A DNA stretch of 55,958 nt from Occallatibacter sp. (GCA_031296215.1 JARLGE010000058.1:1-55958), one strand, 5' to 3'. Positions 32,038 through 40,780 are shown, numbered from the stretch's first letter. Notes: generated by a model from the letters alone, not told the origin. Numbers and translations: made by a program.

Positions 32038-32787
32038 ATGACGCAGACCTGGGATCCGCAAGAGTACGAGAAGAACGGCGCATTTGTCCGTGAACTGGCT
32101 GGCGAAGTTCTGGAATGGCTGGCGGCCAAGCCCGGCGAGCGGATTCTCGATCTGGGCTGCGGGGACGGACAGTTGAGCAAACGCATCGCGGCCGGCGGGG
32201 TCCAGGTGCAGGGAGTAGACGCCTCCCCGGAGATGGTCGCCGCCGCGTGCCTGCGCGGCATTGCCGCCGAACAGGCCATTGCGGAAGCTCTGCCCTTCCC
32301 CGATGCTACCTTCGACGCCGTGTTCTCCAACGCCGCACTGCACTGGGTTCGCGGCCAACATGCCATGATGCGCGAGGTGCAACGGGTGCTGAAGCCCGGC
32401 GGCCGCTTCGTGGCCGAGATGGGGGGGCACGGCAACATCGCCGCCATCCGCGTGGCGCTGATGGCTATTCTGACCCGCCACGGGCACGGCAATGAGGAGG
32501 ATGGGGTCAACTGCTATCCCACGCCAGAAGGCTATCAGCGCAGCCTGGAAAAGCACGGATTCAAGGTGCAGCGCATGGCGCTGATTCCGCGCCCCACGCA
32601 GCTGCCTGCGGGCGGCATGGCTGGCTGGCTGCGCACCTTTCGCCGCGGCGTCTTCGAGGGATTGCCGGCGGAACTGCGCGAAACGGTGGTCGCGGAGACG
32701 GTTGCCTTGCTCGCTCCCGCGCTGCGCGACGAGGCAGGGAACTGGGTGGCCGATTACGTGCGCCTGCGCTTCGTCGCCACCACCTGA
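32038..32787 (+). CDS. Class I SAM-dependent methyltransferase
   Basis: A 249-residue cytoplasmic methyltransferase starting at ATG 32038 after a GGAAAGAGG purine tract. SAM motif I is ILDLGCGDGQLSKRIA (about residues 36-51). GVDASPEMVAAA is the acidic loop, LPFPDATFDAVFSNAALHWV is motif IV and EVQRVLKPGGRFVAEMGG the post-motif. The FSNAALHWV segment resembles trans-aconitate and biotin-precursor (BioC) methyltransferases. The C-terminal 90 residues form a lid. The substrate is unknown; the gene lies alone between the deacetylase and a convergent TauE/SafE-like gene. Confidence 0.85.
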   Translation: MTQTWDPQEYEKNGAFVRELAGEVLEWLAAKPGERILDLGCGDGQLSKRIAAGGVQVQGVDASPEMVAAACLRGIAAEQAIAEALPFPDATFDAVFSNAALHWVRGQHAMMREVQRVLKPGGRFVAEMGGHGNIAAIRVALMAILTRHGHGNEEDGVNCYPTPEGYQRSLEKHGFKVQRMALIPRPTQLPAGGMAGWLRTFRRGVFEGLPAELRETVVAETVALLAPALRDEAGNWVADYVRLRFVATT

Positions 32788-32811
32788 TGCGGCCTTCGCG
32801 GGCAGGCTGCC

Positions 32812-33168
32812 TCAGCGCGAGAACCACATGCGCCCGCCGATGACGATCAGCGTGACGGCAAAGATGCGGCGCAGCCAGATTTCCGGGATGTGCTGCGCGC
32901 CCACCGCTCCGAAGTATGCGCCCACCAGAAACCCCAGCGCCAGCAGCGCCGCAACGCGAATGTCCGCGTTGCCCTTGCGGTAGTACTCGTAGAAGGCGAA
33001 GATGCCCACCGGCGCCAGCAGCGCGCCCAGCGAGGTCCCCTGCGCCTTGTGCTGATCCATCCCCATCAGCCACACCAGCGCGGGCACAAACATGATGCCG
33101 CCGCCGATGCCCACCACCCCGGAGAGCAACCCCACCCCGAGTCCAATCAACAGAATTATCCAGGTCAC
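32812..33168 (-). CDS. Half-size TauE/SafE-family membrane protein
   Basis: A 118-residue protein starting at GTG 33168, six bases after GGGAGGG. Four helices are visible, with the family signature GLGVGLLSGVVGIGGGIMFVPALV in the first two helices and the loop DQHKAQGTSLGALL. The end, GGRMWFSR, corresponds to the end of one TauE/SafE repeat. Normal family members have two such repeats (about 250 residues), so this one would have to dimerise. Known members export sulfite or sulfonates. The frame ends cleanly and I see no second half nearby, so it looks natural rather than truncated. Confidence 0.8.
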   Translation of the reverse strand: MTWIILLIGLGVGLLSGVVGIGGGIMFVPALVWLMGMDQHKAQGTSLGALLAPVGIFAFYEYYRKGNADIRVAALLALGFLVGAYFGAVGAQHIPEIWLRRIFAVTLIVIGGRMWFSR

Positions 33169-33575
33169 TGAAACCCTCCCTTGCATGCGGATGAGAATGG
33201 AGCGCACACTCCGGCCTCCAGCCTACATCATGCCGGAACGACAGGCTCAGACCAGCGCGAAACCAGAATCACCGTAGCCTTCTTGAGAGTCTCGAAGGTG
33301 GCTTCTACTTCCACCCCTGCGACCAAGACCTGTCGCCGGGGACCCCGGAGAGGAAGAAGCCACTCGGTGGGCTTCCCTTGGGGACACATCGACTCTGGTT
33401 CCGCTGTAGGCTGTTATACGCGCCCAACAGAACTCTTCTCGACGATGCCCGTTGCGGCACGACAGAGATCGCGCCCTGCTTCAAGGTCCTCGGGGAGCCC
33501 AGGCGGAAGGTTTTTTTCGCAGCCTGTAAACTGCGTCGCCTTCAGGACTGCGGCTTGTGCACCTCAAGCGCCGCG
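33169..33575. other. 407-base intergenic stretch without a recognisable gene
   Basis: Between the TauE/SafE-like gene and the aqpZ stop codon I find only short unsupported frames. One GGTTTTTTTCGC run near 33507 may end transcripts. No repeat family member or RNA gene was recognised. It might be decayed coding DNA, but no homology is apparent. Confidence 0.35.
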
Positions 33576-34268
33576 TTACTCGGCGGCGAGGGCTTTGAGC
33601 TTGAAGAGGGCTCCCGCGGCGGCGCCGCCCAGGGTGGGGATGAGCAGGAAGACCCAGAGCTGCTGGAGGGCCTGGCCTCCTACGAAGACAGCGGGGCCAA
33701 AGCTGCGGGCGGGATTCACGCTGGTGCCGGTAATGTGAATGCCGAGCAGGTGAATGACGACCAGGGTCAGGCCGATGACCAGGCCGGCAAAGCCCGAGGG
33801 GGCGCACTTCTGGGTCGAGCCGAGAATCACGATGACGAACAGCAGCGTGGCCACGAACTCATAGATGATGGCCGAGCTCAGGCTGTAGCCGCCCTGGTAG
33901 CCGGCGCCAAAGCCGTTTTGGCCGAGGCCGCTGGCGGCGAGGTCGTAGCCGCCGCCCACCCCTTTGGCGATGAGGTAGACGACCAACGCGCCCAGGGTTG
34001 CGCCGATGAACTGGCCGACCCAGTAGCCGATCAGGTCCGCTGTCTTGAGCCGCCCGGCTACCCATGCGCCCATGCTGACCGCCGGGTTGATGTGGCAGCC
34101 GGAGATGGGGCCGATGGCGTAGGCCGCGGCGATGAGGCCGAGGCCGAAGGCGAAGGCGATGCCGACGATGCCAACCAGGCCTGGGACACCGCCGGTAATG
34201 ACGGCCGTGCCAACGCCGAAGAACACCAGGAAGAAGGTTCCTACCAGTTCCGCAAAATACTTTTTCAT
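33576..34268 (-). CDS. aqpZ: Aquaporin Z-type water channel
   Basis: A 230-residue inner-membrane channel starting at ATG 34268 (MKKYFAELVGTFFLVFFG), with GGAGGAAC just before it. Six helices and the two half-helices are marked by NPA boxes in SGCHINPAVS (about residues 60-69) and GTSVNPARSFGPA (about 183-195). The ALGLGL...AIGPISG region and the SVNPARS context match AqpZ rather than the glycerol facilitator GlpF, which has Asp after the second NPA-R. The selectivity-filter His and Arg are consistent with water. It is divergent from phoB. Confidence 0.94.
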   Translation of the reverse strand: MKKYFAELVGTFFLVFFGVGTAVITGGVPGLVGIVGIAFAFGLGLIAAAYAIGPISGCHINPAVSMGAWVAGRLKTADLIGYWVGQFIGATLGALVVYLIAKGVGGGYDLAASGLGQNGFGAGYQGGYSLSSAIIYEFVATLLFVIVILGSTQKCAPSGFAGLVIGLTLVVIHLLGIHITGTSVNPARSFGPAVFVGGQALQQLWVFLLIPTLGGAAAGALFKLKALAAE

Positions 34269-34637
34269 TGTTCCTCCATCTTTCTTGTTCAAAGCGCCGC
34301 GCCTTTGACAGGCGGGAAGCGTGCGCGCCGCAGATGATACTGGGAAGCGGGCCGAAATTCCACGCGAAGTTGCGAAGCAGCCGCAGGATTGAAGCCAGGG
34401 GGTCTCAAGAGGCCCGCCTGCCGCGCGCACGAAGTCTCTCAGAGGGCAGCGCCGGAGTCAAGAAGAACTTGAGCATCCATGAGATGGCTGCCGGGCCGGA
34501 GGGTTGACCCCAACGGCCAGCCATGCGCAAATTCACACAACGTTTGCAATTTGTTCGCACGGCTGCATTACTCTGTTCATAGTTCTGTGCGGCCCAGGCA
34601 ACACGAGGCAAACGGCCGCCGGGCGAGGGCAGACCGT
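34269..34637. other. Divergent aqpZ-phoB intergenic region
   Basis: The 369-base gap carries the promoters of two divergent genes. The only structured element I recognise is the 11-base-spaced direct repeat at 34532-34560. No gene is supported here. Confidence 0.4.
34532..34560 (+). promoter_or_regulatory. Three 7-mers at 11-base spacing, possible Pho-box-like site
   Basis: TTCACAC (34532), TTTGCAA (34543) and TTCGCAC (34554) are spaced exactly 11 bases apart, with 4-base spacers AACG and TTTG. PhoB/OmpR-type winged-helix regulators bind 7-mers at 11-base intervals, and the site lies about 80-105 bases upstream of the phoB start. A possible -10 element TACTCT follows at 34569. The sequence differs from the E. 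coli Pho box, so autoregulation is only inferred. Confidence 0.45.
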
Positions 34638-35336
34638 TTGAGCCAAACCGTATTTGTGCTGGAAGACGACACCGACATTGCTCGGCTGGTGCAGCATCAT
34701 CTGGAAGCCGCAGGTTTTGCAGCCCGCCTTTTTCACACCCCCACCAACCTGATTCCCGACGCCGAGCGCCAGCCGCCGGCGCTGTTTCTGCTGGACATCA
34801 TGGTTCCGGGCGGAGACGGCCTCGACGTTTGCAAGCGGCTGCGGGCCAACGCCGCGCTGTCGACGATTCCCATCATTTTTCTGACCGCGCGGGCTGGGGA
34901 GAACGACCGCGTGCTGGGGCTGGAACTGGGCGCGGACGACTACATCACCAAGCCGTTTGCCACGCGCGAGCTGGTGGCGCGCGTGAAGGCCGTGCTGCGA
35001 AGGTTCGAGCGGCCCACCACGCCCTCCGTGATCAGCTTTGAAGAGGTCATCATCGACGCCAACGCCATGCAATTGAAGGTGCGCGGCGAGTTGACCACAA
35101 CCACCGCAACCGAGTTCCGCCTGCTGGACTACCTGGCGCGCCATCCGGGCCGGGTCTTCAGCCGCGATCACCTGCTGGACGCCGTCTGGGGCGACGCCCG
35201 CTTCGTCACTCCCCGCTCGGTGGATGTTTACGTGCGCCGCATCCGTGAGAAAATCGAGGTCGATGCGGAGAATCCGCGCTACCTCAAGACGGTGCGCGGC
35301 GCCGGCTATCGCTTTGAGCTTCCCAAGGGCGAGTAA
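34638..35336 (+). CDS. phoB: PhoB/OmpR-family response regulator
   Basis: A 232-residue DNA-binding regulator starting at TTG 34638, with GAGGG eight bases upstream. The receiver domain has the acidic pair ED10-D11, the phospho-acceptor Asp53 in LFLLDIMVPGGDG, Thr83 in FLTARAG and Lys105 in DDYITKPF. The winged-helix domain (about residues 130-228) ends with SVDVYVRRIREKIEVDAENP and TVRGAGYRFE, the classic OmpR/PhoB recognition helix and wing. It pairs with the kinase 54 bases downstream. The Pho assignment rests on family similarity plus pstS 4 kb downstream. Confidence 0.9.
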   Translation: MSQTVFVLEDDTDIARLVQHHLEAAGFAARLFHTPTNLIPDAERQPPALFLLDIMVPGGDGLDVCKRLRANAALSTIPIIFLTARAGENDRVLGLELGADDYITKPFATRELVARVKAVLRRFERPTTPSVISFEEVIIDANAMQLKVRGELTTTTATEFRLLDYLARHPGRVFSRDHLLDAVWGDARFVTPRSVDVYVRRIREKIEVDAENPRYLKTVRGAGYRFELPKGE

Positions 35337-35390
35337 AACGGGCGGCTGGCGCCGGCCGCGTGCCGCGGGGAACCAAACGGGAGCGTCTTT

Positions 35391-36815
35391 TTGACTCGGA
35401 GTGTCTTCACCAGGCTGCTGGGGCTGTTTGTCCTTCTGTTGGTCTTTCAGACCGCGGCGATGGAGCTCGTCCTGATCCCCGTGGTCACTTCCAGATTGCG
35501 TGAAAACTCGGTTGGCGCCGGCTTCCGTCTGCTCGGCCCCGCAATTCTCTGGTCCGGCCTGATCGCGCTGGCCTTCGCACTGCCACTCACTGTCTGGGTT
35601 GCGCGCCTCGTCACCGCGCGCCTTGAGCGCGTGGCCGGCTTCGCGCGCCGCGTCGGCCAAGGCGATCTGAGCGCCCGCCTTGTGCTGACCGGCGACGATG
35701 AGCTGGCCGCGATGGAAGCCGCCCTCAACCACAGTGCCGAGCGCCTGAACAAGAGCTTCGCCGAGATAGAGAGCCGCCGCCATGAGCTGGCCGCCATGCT
35801 CGACTCGATGCAGGAAGGGGTGGCCGCGATCACCCCGGATGGCCTGGTCCGCTGGTCCAACGCGGCGCTGAACAGCATCGCCGCCACCCAGATCCAGAAT
35901 GGCCGTCCGCTGGTGCATTTTCTGCGCGACCCCGATGTGCTGGCCTGCGTGCGGGCCGCGCTTGAGGACCGCGAAGTCCGCTACGGACGCGCCAACTCGC
36001 TGGCTCCGGGCCGGATCTTCGAGATCAATGCCGCACCGCTTTCCGCAGGGGGCGCGCTGGTGGTTCTTCACGATGTGACGCGCATCGAGGCCGCGGAAAA
36101 ATCGCGCCGCGACTTCATCGCCAACGTCAGCCACGAACTGCGCTCTCCGCTCACTTCCATCCAGGGCTACGTGGAGACGCTGGTGGACGAGCCGCACCCC
36201 GACGCCGCCACTACCCGCGAGTTCCTTGGCATCATCCACAAAAATGCAACGCGCATGAACAGGCTGACCGAGGACCTGCTCGCCCTGGCCGGCGTGGAGA
36301 GCCCCGATTACAAGCTCGCGTTGCAGGCCACCCGCGCCTCGGCGCTGGTGCAAGACGCAATCGAGTCCCTGGGCGGCATTGTCGTCGATTCCGAGGTGGA
36401 GCTGGAATCGACGGGCGCGCCCGAAGCGCTGGTTCTGGCCGATCCCGACGCCATGAACCAGGTCTTCGGCAACCTCATCGAAAACTCGCTCAAGTATGCC
36501 AAAGCAGGCAAGCGCATCTGCGTCGGCGCACGGCTGCTGGAATCGGAAGTCGAGTTCATCGTCCAGGATTTCGGCCCCGGCATTGCCTTCGAGCATCTCG
36601 ACCGCATCTTCGAGCGCTTCTACCGCGTCGACAAAGCCCGCTCGCGCGACTCAGGCGGCACCGGCCTCGGCCTGGCTATCGTCAAACACATCGTGCTGGC
36701 GCACGGGGGCCGCGTGTGGGCCGAAAGCGAACTCGGCTCCGGCGCGCAATTCCATTTCACCCTGCCGCTCGCACCCGCGCCCGTGGGTGAGAAAATGGCT
36801 GCGGCGATTGCCTGA
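35391..36815 (+). CDS. phoR: PhoR-like sensor histidine kinase
   Basis: A 474-residue membrane kinase starting at TTG 35391 after GGGAG. Two helices (about 7-28 and 46-70) enclose an extracytoplasmic loop of fewer than 20 residues, so it cannot bind a ligand outside by itself; PhoR kinases instead sense the Pst transporter through PhoU. A HAMP linker (LVTARLERVAGFARRVGQGD) and a PAS domain (about 130-225, LDSMQEGVAAITPDGLVRWS) follow. HisKA has the phosphorylated His248 in NVSHELRSPLTSI. The ATPase domain has NLIENSLKYA, DFGPGI and GGTGLGLAIVKHI. This order matches PhoR. Confidence 0.9.
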   Translation: MTRSVFTRLLGLFVLLLVFQTAAMELVLIPVVTSRLRENSVGAGFRLLGPAILWSGLIALAFALPLTVWVARLVTARLERVAGFARRVGQGDLSARLVLTGDDELAAMEAALNHSAERLNKSFAEIESRRHELAAMLDSMQEGVAAITPDGLVRWSNAALNSIAATQIQNGRPLVHFLRDPDVLACVRAALEDREVRYGRANSLAPGRIFEINAAPLSAGGALVVLHDVTRIEAAEKSRRDFIANVSHELRSPLTSIQGYVETLVDEPHPDAATTREFLGIIHKNATRMNRLTEDLLALAGVESPDYKLALQATRASALVQDAIESLGGIVVDSEVELESTGAPEALVLADPDAMNQVFGNLIENSLKYAKAGKRICVGARLLESEVEFIVQDFGPGIAFEHLDRIFERFYRVDKARSRDSGGTGLGLAIVKHIVLAHGGRVWAESELGSGAQFHFTLPLAPAPVGEKMAAAIA

Positions 36816-36859
36816 CTTGCCGGCGTCACGAAATCCTCTTCAAAGCGAGTGGGTGAAAA

Positions 36860-38965
36860 GTGAAAACCTCTCCATCAACCGGGATTGCGCGCTTCGTTCC
36901 TTCTTGGCGGGCTTTCTTTCTTCTTGTTGTCAGCGCCGCCGCGGCCGATGCACAGCAGCGCCCTCCGGCGGTGCCGCTCATCGCTCACAATCCCTACTTC
37001 AGCGTGTGGTCCATGGCCGACAGGCTTACGGATCAGAACACGAAACACTGGACCGGACGCGAGCAGCCCATCTACGGGCTGGCGCGGATCGACGGCAAAA
37101 CCTGGAGGTTCATGGGCGGCGATCCGCGCGAGGTTCCGGCCATGGAGCAGACCTCACTGGAGGTCACGCCCACGCACACCAACTACCAGTTTCAGGCTGG
37201 GGGCGTCAGCCTCGGGGTCAGCTTCTTCACGCCCGCCTTTCCCAAAGATCTCGACGTGCTTTCGCGGCCCGTTACCTATCTCACAGTGAGCGCAGCCGGG
37301 GAGGGCGATCATGAGCTCTCCGTGCTCATCGACGTGGACCCGGTGATTGCCGTCAACACCTCCGATGAGGCGGTTACCTGGGGCCGGTCGCGTGCGCCGG
37401 GGCTGACTGTGCTCAACGCCGGCTCCCGTGATCAGCGCGTCCTGAACCGCCCTGGAGACGATCTGCGCATCGATTGGGGCTACTTCCACCTGGCCGCGGC
37501 CGACGCGGAAGGCGCGCAGTTTGCTTTGTCGCAGGACAACTTGCACAGCTTTGCAGCCACCGGCGCGCTGCCCGCGGCCGACGACATGGACATGCCGCGG
37601 CTGCCGCGCGAAGGCGCTGCGGACCTGGCGGTTCTGTTGCCCTTCGGCAAACTCTCGGGTGCTCCCGTGAGTCGACACGTGTTGCTTGCCTACACCGAGG
37701 AGTACGCCCTCGAATACCTGGGCCGCAAGCTCAGGCCGTACTGGCAGCGCAGCGGCCTCACCGTGCAGCAGATGCTTGCCGACGCCGAGAACCAGTATCC
37801 GGCGCTCGAACAGCGCGGCCAGGCCTTCGACAGGGAGTTGACGGGCGATCTGGAGAAGACGGGCGGCAAGGCCTACGCACAGCTCGCCACTCTCGCCTAC
37901 CGGCAGACGCTGGCCGCGCACGGCTTTGCCGCCGATGTGGATGGAACGCCGCTGCTGTTCCCCAAGGAGAACTTCTCCAACGGATGCATCTCCACGGTCG
38001 ACGTGCTCTATCCTTCGGGGCCGTTTTTCCTCTTTTTTAACCCCGCGTTGCTCGAGGCGCAATTGAAGCCGGTGCTTGCGTATGCCGCGCTGCCGCGGTG
38101 GAAGTGGCCCTTTGCACCGCACGACCTGGGGACCTATCCGCTGGCCGACGGGCAGGTCTACGGAGGCGGCGAGCGCACCGAGGACGACCAGATGCCGGTC
38201 GAGGAGAGCGGCAATCTGCTCCTCCTGGTTGCGGCCATGGAGCGCGAGCTGGGCAACTTCGACTTTGCCCGCACGTACTGGCCGCAGTTCACGAAGTGGG
38301 CCGAGTACCTGCGCGCGGAGGGTCTGGACCCCTCCAATCAGCTTTCCACGGATGATTTCGCCGGGCACCTGGCCCACAACTCGAATCTCTCGATCAAGGC
38401 GATCGAAGCGCTGGCGGCTTATGCTGAGTTGGCGCGCGGTGTGGGCAAGCCGGAAGCGGCGCAGGAATACGCCCGGCTGGCCGCGGAGATGGCCGCGAAA
38501 TGGCAGGCCATGGCTCTCGACGGCGACCACTACAAGCTGGCCTTCGACAAGCCGGGAACCTGGAGCCAGAAGTACAACCTGGTGTGGGACCAGATTCTGA
38601 ATCTGGGGCTCTTCCCGGCGCAGATTCGCCAGACCGAGCTGGCGTTTTATCTCCAGCACCTCAACGAGTTCGGGCTGCCGCTGGACAATCGGGCCGACTA
38701 CACCAAGCTGGACTGGTCGGTGTGGACAGCCACGCTGGCCGACACCACCCAGCCGGCCGGCGCAGAGGTGTACAGGCAGATTCTCGACCGCACCGGCCGA
38801 TGGGTCAATGAAGGCCCCAGCCGGGTGCCGCTGACCGACTGGTACGACGCCAAGACCGGCAGGCAGATGGCTTTCCAGGCGCGGTCGGTGGTGGGAGGGG
38901 TTTACATCAAGGTGCTGGCGGATAAACCGCTGGCGGAAAAATGGCGCGGCCGGGTGGAGCACTGA
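36860..38965 (+). CDS. Exported glutaminase A-like protein (DUF5127/DUF4965/DUF1793)
   Basis: A 701-residue exported protein starting at GTG 36860. The signal peptide (about residues 1-31) ends ...AAAADAQ. The N-terminal beta domain includes AHNPYFSVWSMADRLTDQNT and WTGREQPIYGLARIDG, typical of DUF5127. The middle and C-terminal part is an all-alpha barrel with ENFSNGCISTVDVLYPSGPF, PFAPHDLGTYPLADGQ, EDDQMPVEESGNLLLL, DDFAGHLAHNSNLSIKAIEA and KYNLVWDQILNLGLFP. This is the DUF4965/DUF1793 core named after fungal glutaminase GtaA. In bacteria the substrate is usually unproven and the fold resembles glycoside hydrolases. It lies 44 bases after phoR and before pstS, so it may be phosphate-regulated. 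Confidence 0.85.
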   Translation: MKTSPSTGIARFVPSWRAFFLLVVSAAAADAQQRPPAVPLIAHNPYFSVWSMADRLTDQNTKHWTGREQPIYGLARIDGKTWRFMGGDPREVPAMEQTSLEVTPTHTNYQFQAGGVSLGVSFFTPAFPKDLDVLSRPVTYLTVSAAGEGDHELSVLIDVDPVIAVNTSDEAVTWGRSRAPGLTVLNAGSRDQRVLNRPGDDLRIDWGYFHLAAADAEGAQFALSQDNLHSFAATGALPAADDMDMPRLPREGAADLAVLLPFGKLSGAPVSRHVLLAYTEEYALEYLGRKLRPYWQRSGLTVQQMLADAENQYPALEQRGQAFDRELTGDLEKTGGKAYAQLATLAYRQTLAAHGFAADVDGTPLLFPKENFSNGCISTVDVLYPSGPFFLFFNPALLEAQLKPVLAYAALPRWKWPFAPHDLGTYPLADGQVYGGGERTEDDQMPVEESGNLLLLVAAMERELGNFDFARTYWPQFTKWAEYLRAEGLDPSNQLSTDDFAGHLAHNSNLSIKAIEALAAYAELARGVGKPEAAQEYARLAAEMAAKWQAMALDGDHYKLAFDKPGTWSQKYNLVWDQILNLGLFPAQIRQTELAFYLQHLNEFGLPLDNRADYTKLDWSVWTATLADTTQPAGAEVYRQILDRTGRWVNEGPSRVPLTDWYDAKTGRQMAFQARSVVGGVYIKVLADKPLAEKWRGRVEH

Positions 38966-39257
38966 TGCACCGAGAAAGGCGGGTTGGATGCCACATCCGA
39001 GGGCCGGCCCAGCGTATTTCATTGATGGGACAGGAGCCTTCGAGGCCGCGCAAGAGGATTGCGTGCGTACCAACCTCTTGGAAGGGACCCGCAGGGGCTG
39101 AGGCCCATGATCATTTTCAGCCGTCTGAGGCAGGACTGAAGCCGTGCCTCGATCCAAAACCCTTGCATAGATTCGCGAATACCACGCCCAATTCAAATCC
39201 CCGTAACATTCGCAGTAGACAATGAGATACGGCAGTTCCTCTGCAAGGGAGATATCC

Positions 39258-40259
39258 GTGAAAAAGATGCTTGTTGTCCTTGGGTTGCTGGTTTTCGGCA
39301 TGAGCGACGCTCAGGCACAGAAATTGACGGGGGCAGGCGCGACCTTCCCCTACCCGATGTATTCCAAATGGTTTAGCGAGTACGCCGCGGCCCACCCCGG
39401 CGTCGAGATCAACTACCAGTCGATCGGCTCCGGCGGCGGCATCCGCCAGGTGACGGCCGGGCTGGTCGACTTTGGCGCCTCCGACGGTCCCATGACCGAC
39501 GAGCAGTTGGCCGGCTCCAAAGTCAAGCTGGTTCATATTCCCACCGTGATGGGCGCGGATGTGCCGGCCTTCAACGTCCCCGGTGTCAACGACCTGAAGT
39601 TCAGCGGCGATGTGCTGGCAGACATCTTCCTGGGCAAGATCACCGTGTGGAACGATGCTCGCCTCGTGAAGGACAATCCCGGGGTCAACCTTCCGGCCGA
39701 TAAGATCATCGTCGTCCACCGTTCGGACGGCAGCGGCACCTCCTATATCTGGACCGACTACCTGAGCAAGGTCAGCAAGGAGTGGGCGGACGGGCCCGGC
39801 AAGGGCACCTCGGTCTCCTGGCCAACGGGTGTGGGCGGCAAAGGCAATGAAGGCGTGGCCGGCCTGATTCGCCAGTTACCCGGAGCGGTGGGCTATATCG
39901 AGCTGATCTACGCCCTGCAGAACCACATCAGCTATGGATCGGTGAAAAACCCGGCCGGCAACTTTCTGAAGGCTTCGATCGAAGGCGTGACCGAAGCGGC
40001 GGCCAGCGTGAAGCAGATGCCGGCCGACTACCGGGTTTCGATTACCAACGCTCCCGGCAAGGACGCTTACCCCATCTCCAGCTTTACCTGGCTGCTGATT
40101 CCGGTCCACTCCGCCGACCCGGCCAAGGGCAAGGTGATCAAGGACATGCTGAGCTGGATCGTAAACTCCGGAGAAAGCGAAGCTCCCAACCTGTCGTACG
40201 CGCCGCTGCCGAAGAGCGTTGCTGAAAAAGTGCTCAAGACGGTTTACTCCTTGCAGTAG
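39258..40259 (+). CDS. pstS: Phosphate ABC transporter substrate-binding protein
   Basis: A 333-residue periplasmic phosphate-binding protein. The start is GTG 39258, five bases after AGGGAGA, giving a signal peptide VKKMLVVLGLLVFGMSDAQA. Diagnostic segments are LTGAGATFPYPMYSKWFSEY, NYQSIGSGGGIRQV, VDFGASDGPM (phosphate ligands), HIPTVMGADVPAFNVPG, VHRSDGSGTSYIWTDYL and PGAVGYIELIYAL. It captures phosphate for the PstCAB channel, but no pstC, pstA, pstB or phoU is visible on either side. Either those genes lie elsewhere or this is a solitary extra copy. A good terminator follows. Confidence 0.94.
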   Translation: MKKMLVVLGLLVFGMSDAQAQKLTGAGATFPYPMYSKWFSEYAAAHPGVEINYQSIGSGGGIRQVTAGLVDFGASDGPMTDEQLAGSKVKLVHIPTVMGADVPAFNVPGVNDLKFSGDVLADIFLGKITVWNDARLVKDNPGVNLPADKIIVVHRSDGSGTSYIWTDYLSKVSKEWADGPGKGTSVSWPTGVGGKGNEGVAGLIRQLPGAVGYIELIYALQNHISYGSVKNPAGNFLKASIEGVTEAAASVKQMPADYRVSITNAPGKDAYPISSFTWLLIPVHSADPAKGKVIKDMLSWIVNSGESEAPNLSYAPLPKSVAEKVLKTVYSLQ

Positions 40260-40272
40260 GAGCGGGTGCAGC

Positions 40273-40310
40273 AAAGATGGGTCCGGCCTGGAGCCGGGCC
40301 ATCTTTATTG
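40273..40310 (+). terminator. Rho-independent terminator after pstS
   Basis: AAAGATGG pairs with CCATCTTT, with an inner CCGGC/GCCGG stem and a small loop, followed by ATTGTTG. It is 14 bases after the pstS stop codon. The T-tract is short. Confidence 0.75.
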
Positions 40311-40355
40311 TTGATCTTCCTTAACAGCCTTTGGTGAGAGTCCAAATCACTCAAA

Positions 40356-40431
40356 GACTTCCCTCGGGGGCTAAAGCCCACCCTTTATTTTCAGCTTCTT
40401 GCGGCACGACTAAAGTCGTGCCTTTTCAAAT
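40356..40431 (+). repeat. Interspersed double-hairpin repeat, type C copy 2
   Basis: GACTTCCCTCGGGGGCTAAA, a spacer, then GGCACGACTAAAGTCGTGCC and TTTTCAAA. It has the same two-hairpin layout as 7371-7447. The second hairpin carries compensated changes (ACGGC/GCCGT there, ACGAC/GTCGT here), so pairing is preserved. It lies between the convergent pstS and cyaY. Confidence 0.8.
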
Positions 40432-40453
40432 CCCGACTTTTCATCACAGGCTG

Positions 40454-40780
40454 TTAGGATTTGAGGTGTTCGGCGACGAGGCGGTCTAGCAGCGGGATGA
40501 GCTGTTCGCCGGTGCGTGGCAGAACGAACGCGGCCACCGCGGGGTTCCAATCCAACTTGAAGCTGGTGGATAGGGCGGAGATCCAGATCTGCTGTATTGG
40601 CGCATTGGGGGTGATGACGAACTTGCCCGGCGGTTCTTCGAAGAGGACGTTGAGCAGGCCGCCCTGGCCGCCTTCGACCTCGAAGCCGGACTCGTCTTCT
40701 TCTTCGCGGGCAATCAAGTGCTGTAGCAGCGCGGCCAGCGCCGTCTCCGCCGCCTTGCGGAACTCCACGTCGTCCATCAT
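40454..40780 (-). CDS. cyaY: Frataxin homolog, iron donor protein CyaY-like
   Basis: A 108-residue cytoplasmic protein starting at ATG 40780, overlapping the mqnA stop as ATGA. The N-terminal helix DDVEFRKAAETALAALLQHL begins with the expected D/E-x-F, and a row of acidic residues follows (REEEDESGFEVEG). Strands LLNVLFEEPPGKFVITPN and APIQQIWISALSTSFKLDW carry the conserved Q-x-W of frataxins. Frataxin binds iron at its acidic ridge and regulates IscS/IscU cluster assembly. An Isc context is absent here; coupling to mqnA is by overlap only. Assigned from short motifs, so moderately sure. Confidence 0.75.
   Translation of the reverse strand: MMDDVEFRKAAETALAALLQHLIAREEEDESGFEVEGGQGGLLNVLFEEPPGKFVITPNAPIQQIWISALSTSFKLDWNPAVAAFVLPRTGEQLIPLLDRLVAEHLKS

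Noticed and set aside
34533..36596. Long minus-strand open frame opposite phoB and phoR
   Set aside because: Antisense shadow; the plus-strand frames have complete receiver and kinase motifs.
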